Shown here in pieces: positions 7,882 through 16,197 of a DNA stretch of 64,000 bases. Origin of the DNA: Micromonospora rubida (lineage in GTDB: Bacteria; Actinomycetota; Actinomycetes; Mycobacteriales; Micromonosporaceae); NCBI RefSeq assembly GCF_009908295.1, contig NZ_JAAALO010000002.1, forward strand, positions 62,001-126,000, given 5' to 3'. The notes under the pieces are model-generated. The model did no database searches and was not told where the DNA came from. It saw only the letters and a program-made list of their open reading frames with translations. The position numbers and the translations under genes were made by a program. The first letter of the stretch is position 1, and every line of letters begins with the position of its first letter.

Positions 7882-9249
7882 CTAACTCCGGTTCGTGCCG
7901 GTGGCGGCCACCTTGGCCAGCAGCAACGCCTCGGCCATGCAGACCCGGGCGAACTCGCCGAGGTGCAGGCTCTCGTTCGGCCCGTGCGCCCGGGCGTGCG
8001 GGTCCTCGACGCCGGTCACCAGGATCGCGGCCTGCGGGAACATCTCCTGGAAGGTGGCGATGAACGGGATCGAGCCGCCGATGCCGATGTCCACCGGCTC
8101 GGTGCCGTCCCAGGCGGTACGGAAGGCGTCCCGCGCCGCGTCGAACATCGGCCCGGACGCGTCGATGACGCACGGGTCGCCGTCGTGCTCGAACGTCACC
8201 GTCACCTGAGCGCCCCACGGCGTGTGCTTGGCGAGGTGCTCCTGGAGCGCCGCGTACGCCCGCTTCCGGTCGTCGCCCGGCGCCAGCCGTACGCTCAGCT
8301 TGGCCTTGGCCGCCGGGACCAGGGCGTTCGGGGCCTCGCCGGTGGTCGGGGCGTCGATTCCCAGCACCGCGAGCGCCGGCTTGGTCCACAGCCGGTCGGT
8401 GATCCGGCCGGTGCCGATGAGCGACACCCCCTCGGCCAGCCCGGCCTCGACCCGGAACCGGTCCTCCGGGTAGTCGACGGAGGCGCCCTCCCGGGCGGCC
8501 AACCCGGCCACGGCCACGTCCCCGGCGTCGTCGTGCAGGGTGGCCAGCAGCCGGGCCAGCGCGGTCAGCGCGTCCGGCACCGGGCCGCCGAACATGCCGC
8601 TGTGCACGGCGTGATCCAGGGTGCGGACCTCGACGAAGCAGTTGACGATGCCGCGCAGCGAGGTGGTCAGCGCCGGCACGCCGACCTCCCAGTTGGCGGA
8701 GTCGGCGATCACGATCACTTCCGAGGCCAACTCGTCGCGGTGCTCGGCGAGCAGCCGCTCCAGCGAGTCCGAGCCGTACTCCTCCTCGCCCTCGATGAAC
8801 AGCACCACGCCGACCGGGAGCCGGTCGCCGAACGCGCGCAGCGCCGCGACGTGCGCCATGATTCCCGCCTTGTCGTCGGCGGCCCCCCGCCCGTACAGGC
8901 GGCCGGCGCGCTCGACCGGCTCGAACGGGTCGGACTTCCACAGGGACAGGTCGCCGACCGGCTGCACGTCGTGGTGGGCGTAGAGCATCACGGTCGGCGC
9001 ACCGGGCGGGGCGGCCCTCGTACCGATCACCGCCGGCTGCCCGCCCGAGCGCACGATCCGCACGTCGAGGTCGCAGCCGCGCAGCAACTCCGCCACGGCC
9101 TCGGCCGAGCGTTCCACGTGCGAGTGGTCGAAGCCCTCGAAGGCGATGCCGGGGATGCGGACGAGTCGTTCCAGGTCAGCGCGGACGCCGGGCAGTTCCC
9201 GCTCGACGGCGGCCCGCACCTCGGCGTCGGACATGATCGGTAAGGTCAT
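7882..9249 (-). CDS. M20 family dipeptidase / metallopeptidase
   Basis: 455 residues of the M20 zinc peptidase family. Metal ligands are visible: MLYAHHDVQPVG (His and the assisting Asp), LYGRGAADDKAG (bridging Asp), FIEGEEEYGS (catalytic Glu then metal Glu), IADSANW (Asp) and a late His in AHGPNESLHLGEF. The central dimerisation domain carries SLRGIVNCFVEVRTLDHAVHSGMFGG, typical of dipeptidases of the DapE/carnosinase branch. It probably hydrolyses cytoplasmic dipeptides. Either the ATG at 9249 or the one at 9234 could be the start; the first gives the usual length. Confidence 0.9.
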   Translation of the reverse strand: MTLPIMSDAEVRAAVERELPGVRADLERLVRIPGIAFEGFDHSHVERSAEAVAELLRGCDLDVRIVRSGGQPAVIGTRAAPPGAPTVMLYAHHDVQPVGDLSLWKSDPFEPVERAGRLYGRGAADDKAGIMAHVAALRAFGDRLPVGVVLFIEGEEEYGSDSLERLLAEHRDELASEVIVIADSANWEVGVPALTTSLRGIVNCFVEVRTLDHAVHSGMFGGPVPDALTALARLLATLHDDAGDVAVAGLAAREGASVDYPEDRFRVEAGLAEGVSLIGTGRITDRLWTKPALAVLGIDAPTTGEAPNALVPAAKAKLSVRLAPGDDRKRAYAALQEHLAKHTPWGAQVTVTFEHDGDPCVIDASGPMFDAARDAFRTAWDGTEPVDIGIGGSIPFIATFQEMFPQAAILVTGVEDPHARAHGPNESLHLGEFARVCMAEALLLAKVAATGTNRS

Positions 9250-9268
9250 GACCGGAATGGTATGCCGG

Positions 9269-9321
9269 CCTTACCTGCACCGGCCGGCCCCGGCGCCTTA
9301 CCTGCACCGGCCGGCCCCGGC
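9269..9321. repeat. 27-bp tandem duplication over a stop codon
   Basis: CCTTACCTGCACCGGCCGG begins at 9269 and again at 9296, giving two near-identical 27-bp units. The second unit encodes the last residues and TAA stop of the kinase-like gene on minus; the first unit holds a second copy of that tail and stop just downstream. Confidence 0.75.
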
Positions 9322-9942
9322 CCGGAGGCGGACGTACTCCCGGTCGGGATCGTGCGGCACCGCCGGGGCGCCGTCGACCACGAGGTCCACCGCGTCGGCG
9401 GTGGGGTCGGCGGCGAAGTGCGCCCGCTCGCCGGCGTGCCAGCGGCGCAGCTCCGGCAGGATTCCCGGCCCGTCCCGGGCCACCGCCCGGGTCAGCCGCC
9501 GCTCGGCGGGCGCGGCGACCAGGACCGACAGCGTCAGTTCGGGCCGGACCACGGCCCGCGCCGAGCTGACCCCCTCGACGAGCACCACGGGGGCGGGCGG
9601 CACCGGCACCTCGCGGGGCAGGAAGGACCTGCGCACCCAGCTGTACCGCTGGTACCCGCCCGGTCGGCCGGCGCGCAGCGGCGCGAGCACCCCCGCCTCC
9701 AGCCGGGGCCAGAAGGTGAGCTGGTCGTCCCAGCCGTCGAGCAGGTCGTCGGTGTGCACCACCGGCGGTCGCCCGCCGCCGGGCAGCGCGGCGAGGGCGT
9801 CCGCGAGGCGCGCGGCGAAGACGCTCTTCCCCGCGCCGCTGGGCCCGTCGACCGCCACCAGTCGGGTACGCCCCAACCGCGCCGGCCCGGCCAGCACCCG
9901 CCGGCCCAGTTCGGCGTACGTCTCGACGAGCGGAACCACCAC
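9298..9942 (-). CDS. Uridine kinase-like P-loop protein
   Basis: 214 residues. A Walker A motif DGPSGAGKS (residues 32-40) is followed by VVHTDDLLDGWDD, the usual Asp-containing substrate segment of uridine/cytidine kinases and phosphoribulokinase relatives, and by VVLVEGVSS. Members of this group phosphorylate nucleosides, but the substrate cannot be told from sequence. The frame is open further upstream, but TAGCGT at 9950-9955 predicts transcription from 9943, one base before the GTG at 9942, so that start is chosen. The C-terminus lies in a tandem repeat. Confidence 0.8.
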   Translation of the reverse strand: MVVPLVETYAELGRRVLAGPARLGRTRLVAVDGPSGAGKSVFAARLADALAALPGGGRPPVVHTDDLLDGWDDQLTFWPRLEAGVLAPLRAGRPGGYQRYSWVRRSFLPREVPVPPAPVVLVEGVSSARAVVRPELTLSVLVAAPAERRLTRAVARDGPGILPELRRWHAGERAHFAADPTADAVDLVVDGAPAVPHDPDREYVRLRAGAGRCR

Positions 9943-10052
9943 GGACCCGACGCTAGCGGTCCGGGGCGCCCCGCCCACGGCGGGTACGTCGTCCGGTCGA
10001 ACCGAGGCCGTTTCACCGCACGGACCACCCGGGCGGTGGGCATGATCGTGCC

Positions 10053-10469
10053 GTGCGCCACAACGTGATGAGCCCGGGCGTCGACGCCCTGCTGGAACAG
10101 GCCCGCTCCGGGGTCCGCCGGCTGACCCCGCACGAGACCGTCGAGGCGGTACGCCTCGGCGCGCTGCTCGTCGACACCCGAACCGAGCCGCAGCGCCGGG
10201 AACAGGGCGAGCTGCCCGGCGCGGTCGTCATCGACCGGACGGTGCTGGAGTGGCGGCTGGACCCGGCCAGCGACTGGCGCGTCCCCGAGGCCACCGGGTA
10301 CGACCGGGAGATCGTGCTGGTGTGCCGGCAGGGCTACAGCTCCAGCCTGGCCGTGGCCAGCCTGCGGACGCTCGGCCTGCACCGCGCCACCGACATGGTC
10401 GGCGGGGTGCAGGCGTGGCGGGAGGCGGGGCTGCCGATGTCCGACCGCCCCGCCGACATCCGTTACTGA
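10053..10469 (+). CDS. Rhodanese-like domain protein
   Basis: 138 residues forming a single rhodanese domain. ALLVDTRTEPQRREQGELPGAVVID is the typical first half, and the active-site loop is LVCRQGYSSSLAA-like with Cys as the sulfur carrier, followed by GVQAWREAGLP. It probably moves sulfane sulfur or acts in thiol chemistry. It is divergent from the kinase-like gene on minus. CATGAT at 10041-10046 is a near-match -10 that would make the GTG at 10053 the first transcribed base. Confidence 0.9.
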   Translation: MRHNVMSPGVDALLEQARSGVRRLTPHETVEAVRLGALLVDTRTEPQRREQGELPGAVVIDRTVLEWRLDPASDWRVPEATGYDREIVLVCRQGYSSSLAVASLRTLGLHRATDMVGGVQAWREAGLPMSDRPADIRY

Positions 10470-10493
10470 TCCGCCCGTCGTCAGACGCTGCGG

Positions 10494-11555
10494 TCAGGCG
10501 GGTTCGGCCACCCGGGCCAGCCAGTCGGCGGCCTCGGCCGGGGCGAGGGTCTCCTGCACGGTCAGCGCCGCGGACATCAGCGGGAACCGCCGGATGTTGT
10601 TCCAACTCCGCTGGTACGGCGGCGGATCCAGGACCACGACGCGGGCGTCCTCGAAGAGCGGGATGTCCGCCGGGGCGCCCTCGTTCCAGATCCACTTGCC
10701 GTGCCCGTCGACCAGGTTGAAGCTGCCGACGACCGTGCCGCCGAACCGGTCCTCGGGGGCGTCGGTGGCCACCGCGACCCAGGACGGGTCGACGGTCAGC
10801 CCCTCGATCAGCCCCCGCTCGGCCGGGCCGGCGAGCGCCCCGGCCAGCAGGGTGTGCAGCTGGAAGTTGTCGGCCACGCCGTCGATGGTGACCCGCCAGC
10901 CCCGGCCCGTCGCCCGGTGCAGCACGAGCAGCCGCTCGCCGTCGAGCACCCGCAGCAGCCCGAGGACGCACTCCAGGTCGGGCCGCTCGCCGGCCAGCTC
11001 CGCCCCGACCGCGAGCAGCCGCTCCCGGTGCGGGAACGTGGCCCGGACGGCGGCGGACTGTTGCAACAGGGCGATCGCGGGCATGGCCCAGGTGCCGGCC
11101 GCGTACCAGCCCTGGACCGCGTCGAGGGCGGCCTGCTCGTCGCCGTACGCCTCGGTCAGCACCCCGATCGCCGCGTCCATTGTGCCGGGGTCCTCGGGGT
11201 CGGGCAGCGCCTCGTCGCCGCGTACCCGCTGCCACCCGGACCGGAACCGGTGCGCGCCGGCGAGGGCGACGGCGAACCCGTCGGCCACCGGGGCGACCAG
11301 CGGGTCGGGGCGGGCGCCCAGCTCGACCAGCGCCCCGCAGAGGACGGAGAACTGGCCCCCTGCCCCGGTGCCGAGCTGCGGCAGCAGCGCCACGCACCGG
11401 GGCAGGACCGCGTCCAGTTCCCCGACGGATGCCTGCTGCGCCACCTGCCAGACCCTCGGCACGGCCCTGGTCATGGCGGTGCCGTCGCGCCCGCGTACGG
11501 CCGCCTCGACGGCGGCGATCCGGTCCGCCAGCTTCCCCCTGCGGTTGAAGATCAT
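10494..11555 (-). CDS. Conserved hypothetical protein, actinobacterial
   Basis: 353 residues, soluble, Ala- and Leu-rich with many predicted helices in the first two thirds (VWQVAQQASVGELDAVLPR and similar) and a C-terminal beta-rich part with the aromatic patch GKWIWNEGAPADIPLFEDARVV. No catalytic motif is recognised. TAGGCT at 11562-11567 puts +1 exactly on the A of the ATG at 11555, so translation is probably leaderless. This promoter sits inside the end of the cobD reading frame upstream. Confidence 0.75.
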   Translation of the reverse strand: MIFNRRGKLADRIAAVEAAVRGRDGTAMTRAVPRVWQVAQQASVGELDAVLPRCVALLPQLGTGAGGQFSVLCGALVELGARPDPLVAPVADGFAVALAGAHRFRSGWQRVRGDEALPDPEDPGTMDAAIGVLTEAYGDEQAALDAVQGWYAAGTWAMPAIALLQQSAAVRATFPHRERLLAVGAELAGERPDLECVLGLLRVLDGERLLVLHRATGRGWRVTIDGVADNFQLHTLLAGALAGPAERGLIEGLTVDPSWVAVATDAPEDRFGGTVVGSFNLVDGHGKWIWNEGAPADIPLFEDARVVVLDPPPYQRSWNNIRRFPLMSAALTVQETLAPAEAADWLARVAEPA

Positions 11556-11564
11556 CGGCGCAGC

Positions 11565-12845
11565 CTAGCGAGCACCCCCGCCCCACACGGCCCGTCCGAC
11601 GAACCCATCAGCGCCCGGGGCCGCCAGCCAGGCACTGTCCGACATTGTGCGACACGTCACTATCCCCACCACCCCACCCCACCCCACGACCCCGCGCAAA
11701 CCCCGCCACCCCGCGACCCCGCGCAAATTCAGAGAATGTGTGGCCTTTCGGTGCTCCATGACCACACATTCTCTGAATTTGCACCGCTCGAGAACGGGGG
11801 TGGGGGGTGGGGGGCGGCGGACCGCACTCCCTGCGGTATTGCCCAGCGTGGCCGTGAGCCGTGAGTCCCGCCAACCCGCTCTCGCGACCGCGCCGGCCAG
11901 TCGACCCACAGTCACCGGGTACGCGGCGGCCACGCCGAGCGCGGCCAGCCCGACCGCGCCGGAGATCCTCGCGGCCCGCTTCAGGTGCCGCGCCTCGGGG
12001 CGGGGCCCGTCGCCCAGGTACGGCCGCACCTCCGACCGCCCGAAGTAGATGTTGCGCCCGCCGAGCCGCACGCCGAGCGCCCCGGCCATCGCCGCCTCGC
12101 ACTGCCCGGCGTTCGGGCTGGGATGGTCGTTGCGGTCCCGCAGCCAGACCCGCCACGCCCGGCCCCGGTCGCCGTGCGCGGTCGGGGCGACCGCGATCGT
12201 GAGCAGCCCGGTCAGCCGGGCCGGAACGATGTTGAGCACGTCGTCGAGGCGGGCCGCCGGGGTGCCGAACCGGGCGTACCGGGGCGACCGGTGACCGACC
12301 ATCGCGTCGAGGGTGTTGGCCGCGCGGTAGCCGAGCAGGCCGGGCAGGCCGGCGACCGCCCCCCACAGCAGCGGCGCCACCACCGCGTCGGAGGTGTTCT
12401 CGGCGACCGACTCGACGGTGGCGCGGGCCAGCTCCGCCTCGTCGAGCGTCGACGGGTCCCGCCCGCACAGGTGCCCCAGGCGGCGGCGGGCCGTCGGCAG
12501 GTCCCCGCCGCGCAGCGCCCGGCCCATCACCTTCGACTCGTGGCGCAGGGTGCGCCCGCCGAGCACGGTCCAGGTGGCGGCGGCCATCAGCACGGCCCGG
12601 CCGACCGGCCGGTGCCGGGTGGCCACCGTCGCCGCCGCACCGACCAGCACCGGCACACCGACGGCGAGCGCGGTGAACACCACACCAGCGGTACGGTCCG
12701 GCCGGTACACGCGCTGTTCCAGCGCCCCGGCAGCCCGGCCGAACCCGGCCACGGGATGCCACCGCCGGGGGTCGCCGAGGAGGGAGTCCAGGGCGTACCC
12801 CACCACCAGACCTGCCGCGTTGGCCACGGCGACCGACTGCCGCAC
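11565..12845 (-). CDS. cobD: Adenosylcobinamide-phosphate synthase CobD/CbiB with an abnormal C-terminal tail
   Basis: 426 residues; the family is usually about 310-330. The first ~340 residues are a normal multi-spanning CbiB protein: YALDSLLGDPRRWHPVAGFG, ESVAENTSDAVVAPLLWG, YRAANTLDAMVGHRSPRY, DVLNIVPARLTGLL, and NAGQCEAAMAGALGVRLGG. After LGNTAGSAVRR the sequence turns into low-complexity and then into the translation of a 21-bp-arm inverted repeat, running on into the next gene's promoter. The tail therefore looks like read-through after an insertion. The GTG at 12845 has GGAGGTGG 8 bases upstream and a TAGGCT -10 at -29. Confidence 0.85.
   Translation of the reverse strand: MRQSVAVANAAGLVVGYALDSLLGDPRRWHPVAGFGRAAGALEQRVYRPDRTAGVVFTALAVGVPVLVGAAATVATRHRPVGRAVLMAAATWTVLGGRTLRHESKVMGRALRGGDLPTARRRLGHLCGRDPSTLDEAELARATVESVAENTSDAVVAPLLWGAVAGLPGLLGYRAANTLDAMVGHRSPRYARFGTPAARLDDVLNIVPARLTGLLTIAVAPTAHGDRGRAWRVWLRDRNDHPSPNAGQCEAAMAGALGVRLGGRNIYFGRSEVRPYLGDGPRPEARHLKRAARISGAVGLAALGVAAAYPVTVGRLAGAVARAGWRDSRLTATLGNTAGSAVRRPPPPTPVLERCKFRECVVMEHRKATHSLNLRGVAGWRGLRGVVGWGGVVGIVTCRTMSDSAWLAAPGADGFVGRAVWGGGAR
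11723..11782. repeat. Large inverted repeat (21-bp perfect arms)
   Basis: Arms 11723-11743 (beginning GCAAATTCAGAGAATG) and 11762-11782 are exact complements with an 18-base loop. The arms are AT-rich compared with the genome. On the left, GACCCCGCGCAAA occurs twice, once running into the arm. It lies within the extended 3' end of cobD. There is no T-run; it may be a mobile palindromic unit, a bidirectional terminator or both. Confidence 0.7.
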
Positions 12846-12963
12846 TCGCTACCACCTCCGGCCGGCCAGCCTAGCCGCGGTGGTTGACGCCGACCCCGCG
12901 CTGGTCGGATTTCCCACCCGGAAGCGACTCCCGGACGGGGTTACGACGCCTCCGACGGCGGAC

Positions 12964-13629
12964 CTATGTCGCTCCCCGGGTAACGCCTTCGGAGGCCGCG
13001 CCGAGGTCACTGGCAGCGACCGGCACACCTGGCAGCGGTGCCGCCGACGGTGCGGCGAGGCCGTCGAGCGTCAGTTCCAGGTATCGGGCAGGCAGCGACC
13101 GTCCCAGGTGGACGGGGAGTTCGGGCAGGTGGCAGGTGAGCAGGCTGATCAGCAGGATCAGGTCGCCGGTGCCGACGTCCGGCCGCAGGGCACCATCGGC
13201 CTGTGCCGCGTGGACCAGCTCGTCCACCTGCGCGATCCAGTGCAGTCGGGCCTGTGACAGGTCGGGGTCGGCGATGAACGCGTCCGGCAGCGCGACCTTC
13301 AACGCTGCGGACAGCGCGCCCAACTGCGGCTCGGCGAACCGCCGGACCAGTCGACGCAGCGCCCGCCACGCGTCGGGCTCCTCGTCCGCGGCGGCCCGGG
13401 TCAGCGTGGCCAGCCGCTCGATGTAGTCGGTGGCCACCGCGCGAACGAGTTCGTCCCGCTCCGGAAACCGCCGGTAGAGGGTGCCCACGCCCACCTGTGC
13501 GCGGCGGGCGATCTCCTCCATCGGCACGCCCGCGCCAGCCTCGGCGAAGAGTTCACGAGCGGCCGCCACGATCCGTTCCCGGTTGCGGCGGGCGTCCGCG
13601 CGCAGCGGGGGGGCGTCGGAGGTTGTCAC
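12964..13629 (-). CDS. TetR family transcriptional regulator
   Basis: 221 residues with a classic N-terminal TetR HTH: RERIVAAARELFAEAGAGVPMEEIARRAQVGVGTLYRRFPERDEL (residues ~17-60). The C-terminal ligand domain is all-helical. It is divergent from the NmrA-like oxidoreductase gene with 82 bp between starts, so it most likely represses that gene and itself. TATTCT at 13637-13642 is a -10 placed so that transcription starts one base before the GTG at 13629. Confidence 0.92.
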   Translation of the reverse strand: MTTSDAPPLRADARRNRERIVAAARELFAEAGAGVPMEEIARRAQVGVGTLYRRFPERDELVRAVATDYIERLATLTRAAADEEPDAWRALRRLVRRFAEPQLGALSAALKVALPDAFIADPDLSQARLHWIAQVDELVHAAQADGALRPDVGTGDLILLISLLTCHLPELPVHLGRSLPARYLELTLDGLAAPSAAPLPGVPVAASDLGAASEGVTRGAT

Positions 13630-13659
13630 ATCGCCGAGAATAACTGGACGATTGTCTTC

Positions 13660-13672
13660 CGGTACGTTACCG
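13660..13672. promoter_or_regulatory. Candidate TetR operator
   Basis: CGGTACGTTACCG is an inverted repeat with 5-bp arms and a 3-bp centre, lying midway between the divergent TetR and NmrA-like genes. Position, not a known consensus, is the reason for the call. Confidence 0.35.
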
Positions 13673-13711
13673 TCGTAAGCGGAAGCTGATCATCCGTTTG
13701 TGGAGGTCGAC

Positions 13712-14575
13712 GTGATCCTCGTCTCCGGTGCCACCGGCCTCATCGGCCGTCACCTGCTCCGCCAGCTCGGCGAGGCCGGCACGCCGGCCCGAGCGTTCGT
13801 CCGCGACCCCGCCCGGGGCGAGGCGCTGGGCTGCGAATTCGTGGTCGGCGACTTCGACCGGCCGGACAGCGTCGCGGCGGCCCTCGCCGGCGTCGACCGC
13901 CTCTTCCTCAACACGAGCGCCGGCCCGTCCCTGGTGCGCCAGCAGACCGACGCGATCGACGCCGCCCGCGCCGCCGGTGTCCGCCAGATCGTCAAGGTGT
14001 CGGTGCAGGACGCGGCGCCGACGGCCGGGCTCGCCCGCGGCTGGCACGGCGAGATCGAGGAACACCTCAGGAGGTCGGGCGTCCCGTGGGCAGTGCTCAG
14101 GCCCAACGGTTTCATGCAGAACTTCCTCGGCGACGCGGCCGACATCGCCGAGGGCGGGCAGTTCTTCGGCGCGTACGGCGACGGCGCGATCGCCCATGTC
14201 GACTGCCGGGACATCGCCGGATGCGCGGCGGCGCTGCTGACCCGACCGATCGGTGACGACGAGACGTTCGTGCTGACCGGGCCGGAAGGACTGACCCACG
14301 ACGACATCGCCGCCCGGTTCTCGGCCACGCTCGGCCGCCACATCCGCTATGTCGACCTGACGCCCGAGGCCATGTCGGGCCGCCTGATCGACCGCTACGG
14401 CCTGCCTGCGGGCATGGCGACGGAGGCTGTCGAGACGATGGCCTACCTGGCGTCCGGCGCCTGGGGCAGCCCGACCACCGCCGTAGCGGATCTCACCGGA
14501 CGCGCACCGCACACGTTCGATGACTTCCTCGCCGACCACATCGACGCGTTCCGGCCGCCCGTCACCGGCAACTGA
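13712..14575 (+). CDS. NmrA-like NAD(P)-binding oxidoreductase (SDR family)
   Basis: 287 residues with an N-terminal Rossmann signature VSGATGLIGRHLLRQL (GxxGxxG), ARAFVRDP after strand 2, and the NmrA-type middle ending AVLRPNGFMQNFLGD. Proteins of this group are quinone or NADPH-sensing reductases, often controlled by a divergent TetR/HxlR regulator as here. The start is taken as the GTG at 13712, because GGAGG at 13702-13706 is correctly spaced for it and not for the GTG at 13700. Confidence 0.88.
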   Translation: MILVSGATGLIGRHLLRQLGEAGTPARAFVRDPARGEALGCEFVVGDFDRPDSVAAALAGVDRLFLNTSAGPSLVRQQTDAIDAARAAGVRQIVKVSVQDAAPTAGLARGWHGEIEEHLRRSGVPWAVLRPNGFMQNFLGDAADIAEGGQFFGAYGDGAIAHVDCRDIAGCAAALLTRPIGDDETFVLTGPEGLTHDDIAARFSATLGRHIRYVDLTPEAMSGRLIDRYGLPAGMATEAVETMAYLASGAWGSPTTAVADLTGRAPHTFDDFLADHIDAFRPPVTGN

Positions 14576-14634
14576 TCAGCTCCAGCAACGATCCGTCGGG
14601 ATCGCGGAAGTGGCGGCGGATCGGGGCGGACGAC
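14562..14634 (-). pseudogene. Remnant of a glyoxalase/VOC protein C-terminus
   Basis: On the minus strand about 24 codons end in IRRHFRDPDGSLLELIS and a stop. DPDGxLLEL is the usual end of glyoxalase/bleomycin-resistance (VOC) proteins, including the metal-binding Glu. No start or remaining domain is present upstream, where a hairpin begins, and the fragment overlaps the end of the NmrA-like gene. It appears to be the relic of a deleted gene. Confidence 0.5.
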
Positions 14635-14668
14635 GCTCGACGGGCTGCCCCGTGCCAGCCCGTCGAGC
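14635..14668. terminator. Bidirectional terminator-like hairpin
   Basis: GCTCGACGGGCTG and CAGCCCGTCGAGC form a perfect 13-bp stem with an 8-base loop between convergent genes (NmrA-like and ssb). Confidence 0.7.
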
Positions 14669-14682
14669 GCCTCGGCCGATCG

Positions 14683-15507
14683 TCAGGCGGGCACCGGGAC
14701 CCGTCCACGGCCCCGCCTGCCCCGGCGGTCGGGGGTCACCCCGTCCGGCTCCCCGCCGGACGGTTCCGGGTCGCCCGGACCGCCCTGGGCCGACAGGCCG
14801 ACCTCACCGGCCCGGGCGACCTCGCCGGAGGGTCCCTCGCCGTCAGGCAGTGGGGACAGGTCGTCCCCGCCGTCGACGCCCGGCTCCGTCAGCTCGTCGT
14901 CGGCAGGGTCGGCCCGGTCGTCGAAGGGGTCTCCCGCCAGGTCCTCGAAGTCGGGGCTGCCGGCCAGGCCCCGCCCGGCACGCGGGGCGTCGAACGAGCC
15001 CCGGGCCTGGTCGAAGCCGCCCGGCTCGAAGTCCTCGTCGAAGGGGCGGTCGGCCGGCGAGACGGGCGCCTGCCCCTGCGGGACCCGCTCGGTCGGCTCC
15101 CCGTGCACCCGGGTCTCCGCCTCGGCGTCCTCGACCGTGCTGGTGGCCATGGTCGGCCGGTTGCGCAGGAACCGCCCCCGCCCCCGGGCCAGGTCGTGCC
15201 CGACCGCGACCGCCTCCAGCTCGTAGAGGGTGCGGTGGTTGCCGGCCTCGTCGGTCCAGTCCCGGGTGTAGAGGCGGCCGGCCACCACGACCGGATCGCC
15301 GACCATCACCGAGGAGGCGACCCCCTCGGCCAGCTTGCGCCAGCAGTTGACGCGGACCCGAAGGCTGTTGCCGTCGACCCACCGGCCGCTGTCCCGGTCG
15401 AGCCGACGGGCGGTGGAGGCGACCTTGAAGTTGGCCACCAGGGTGTTGCTCTGGGCGGTGCGCCGCCATTCCGGCGCGGTCAGAACATTACCGACAAGCG
15501 TGGGAGA
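14683..15507 (-). pseudogene. ssb: Single-stranded DNA-binding protein with its start codon lost at the element junction
   Basis: The OB-fold is recognisable (VGNVLTAPEWRRTAQSN, then TLVANFKVASTARR, WVDGNSLRVRVNCWRKLAEG, VVVAGRLYTRDW), followed by a long acidic, Gly/Pro-rich tail. The homology reaches back to the first beta strand, at LVGNV (15484-15498). Upstream, only three codons remain before an in-frame TGA (15508-15510), and no ATG, GTG or TTG is available in that space. The only internal start, GTG at 15438, would delete strand 1. The gene is interrupted exactly where the mobile element begins, and the missing first codons may lie at its right end. Confidence 0.75.
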
Positions 15508-15534
15508 TCACAAAGCTCTAATATCTCTCCGTGT
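15496..15534. other. Left junction of the mobile element (candidate att region)
   Basis: This short AT-rich stretch lies between the last codons with ssb homology and the first element gene. It contains GGGAGATCACAAAGCTCTAA. It is the most likely place for an attachment core, but the right-hand junction is outside the window, so the core cannot be defined. Confidence 0.45.
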
Positions 15535-15969
15535 TCAGTCGTCGGTTCCGTTGAGCAGGCGGAGGCTGATGCGCCGGACGGCGGCGGCGCTCTCCGGGTC
15601 GAGGTTCGCGTCCTGGCTGGCGAGCTGGAGTCGCAGCGCGTCGGCGATGACGATGACCTCGTCGTGCCGGCGGGCGGCGCGCTTCTCGGCGTGGTAGCTG
15701 GCGATCGCCTGGAGGCACCCGATGGCCGGGATGACGGCGAAGGATACGAGCACGGCGTGGGTGTAGGTGGCGGGGTCGCCGCCGTGGCTGCCCAGATTGA
15801 AGGCGAGGACGAGCCAGAGGAGCATGGCCAGCGCGCCGGCGGCGATGACGAGGCTGAGGTGGATCGGGCCTGGGCCGTAGCGTTGACGCTGGCGCCGCTC
15901 TTCGTCTTCGGTGTCGCGCTGTCGGGCGATCGCGAGCCGGATCGTGGTGCGGCGATGGGGGTCGTCCAT
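15535..15969 (-). CDS. Small membrane protein at the left end of the element
   Basis: 144 residues: a charged, Arg-rich N-terminus, two membrane helices (about 36-58 and 70-89), and a charged helical C-terminus. A good ribosome site GGGGAGGAACC precedes the ATG at 15969. No family is recognised. It is the last gene of the element on this side. Confidence 0.65.
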   Translation of the reverse strand: MDDPHRRTTIRLAIARQRDTEDEERRQRQRYGPGPIHLSLVIAAGALAMLLWLVLAFNLGSHGGDPATYTHAVLVSFAVIPAIGCLQAIASYHAEKRAARRHDEVIVIADALRLQLASQDANLDPESAAAVRRISLRLLNGTDD

Positions 15970-16197
15970 GGTTCCTCCCCGTGGGAATTGCGTGAAGTGA
16001 GATTTCTACTCTCCGTCGATGCAAGTTGCACGAAGAAAGATTCGGCAAAGAGACGTTGCTCTATTTGCATTTCTTCGGATTGCGCGACTTGCCCCGGTTC
16101 CGCGCCCCTGTCCGGCCGGAATCTGTCGCGTCATCTGCCAACTACGGCGAGTCAGGATAAGCGGACGTAGGGGACTAACAGCGCCCAAGATCGCCGA

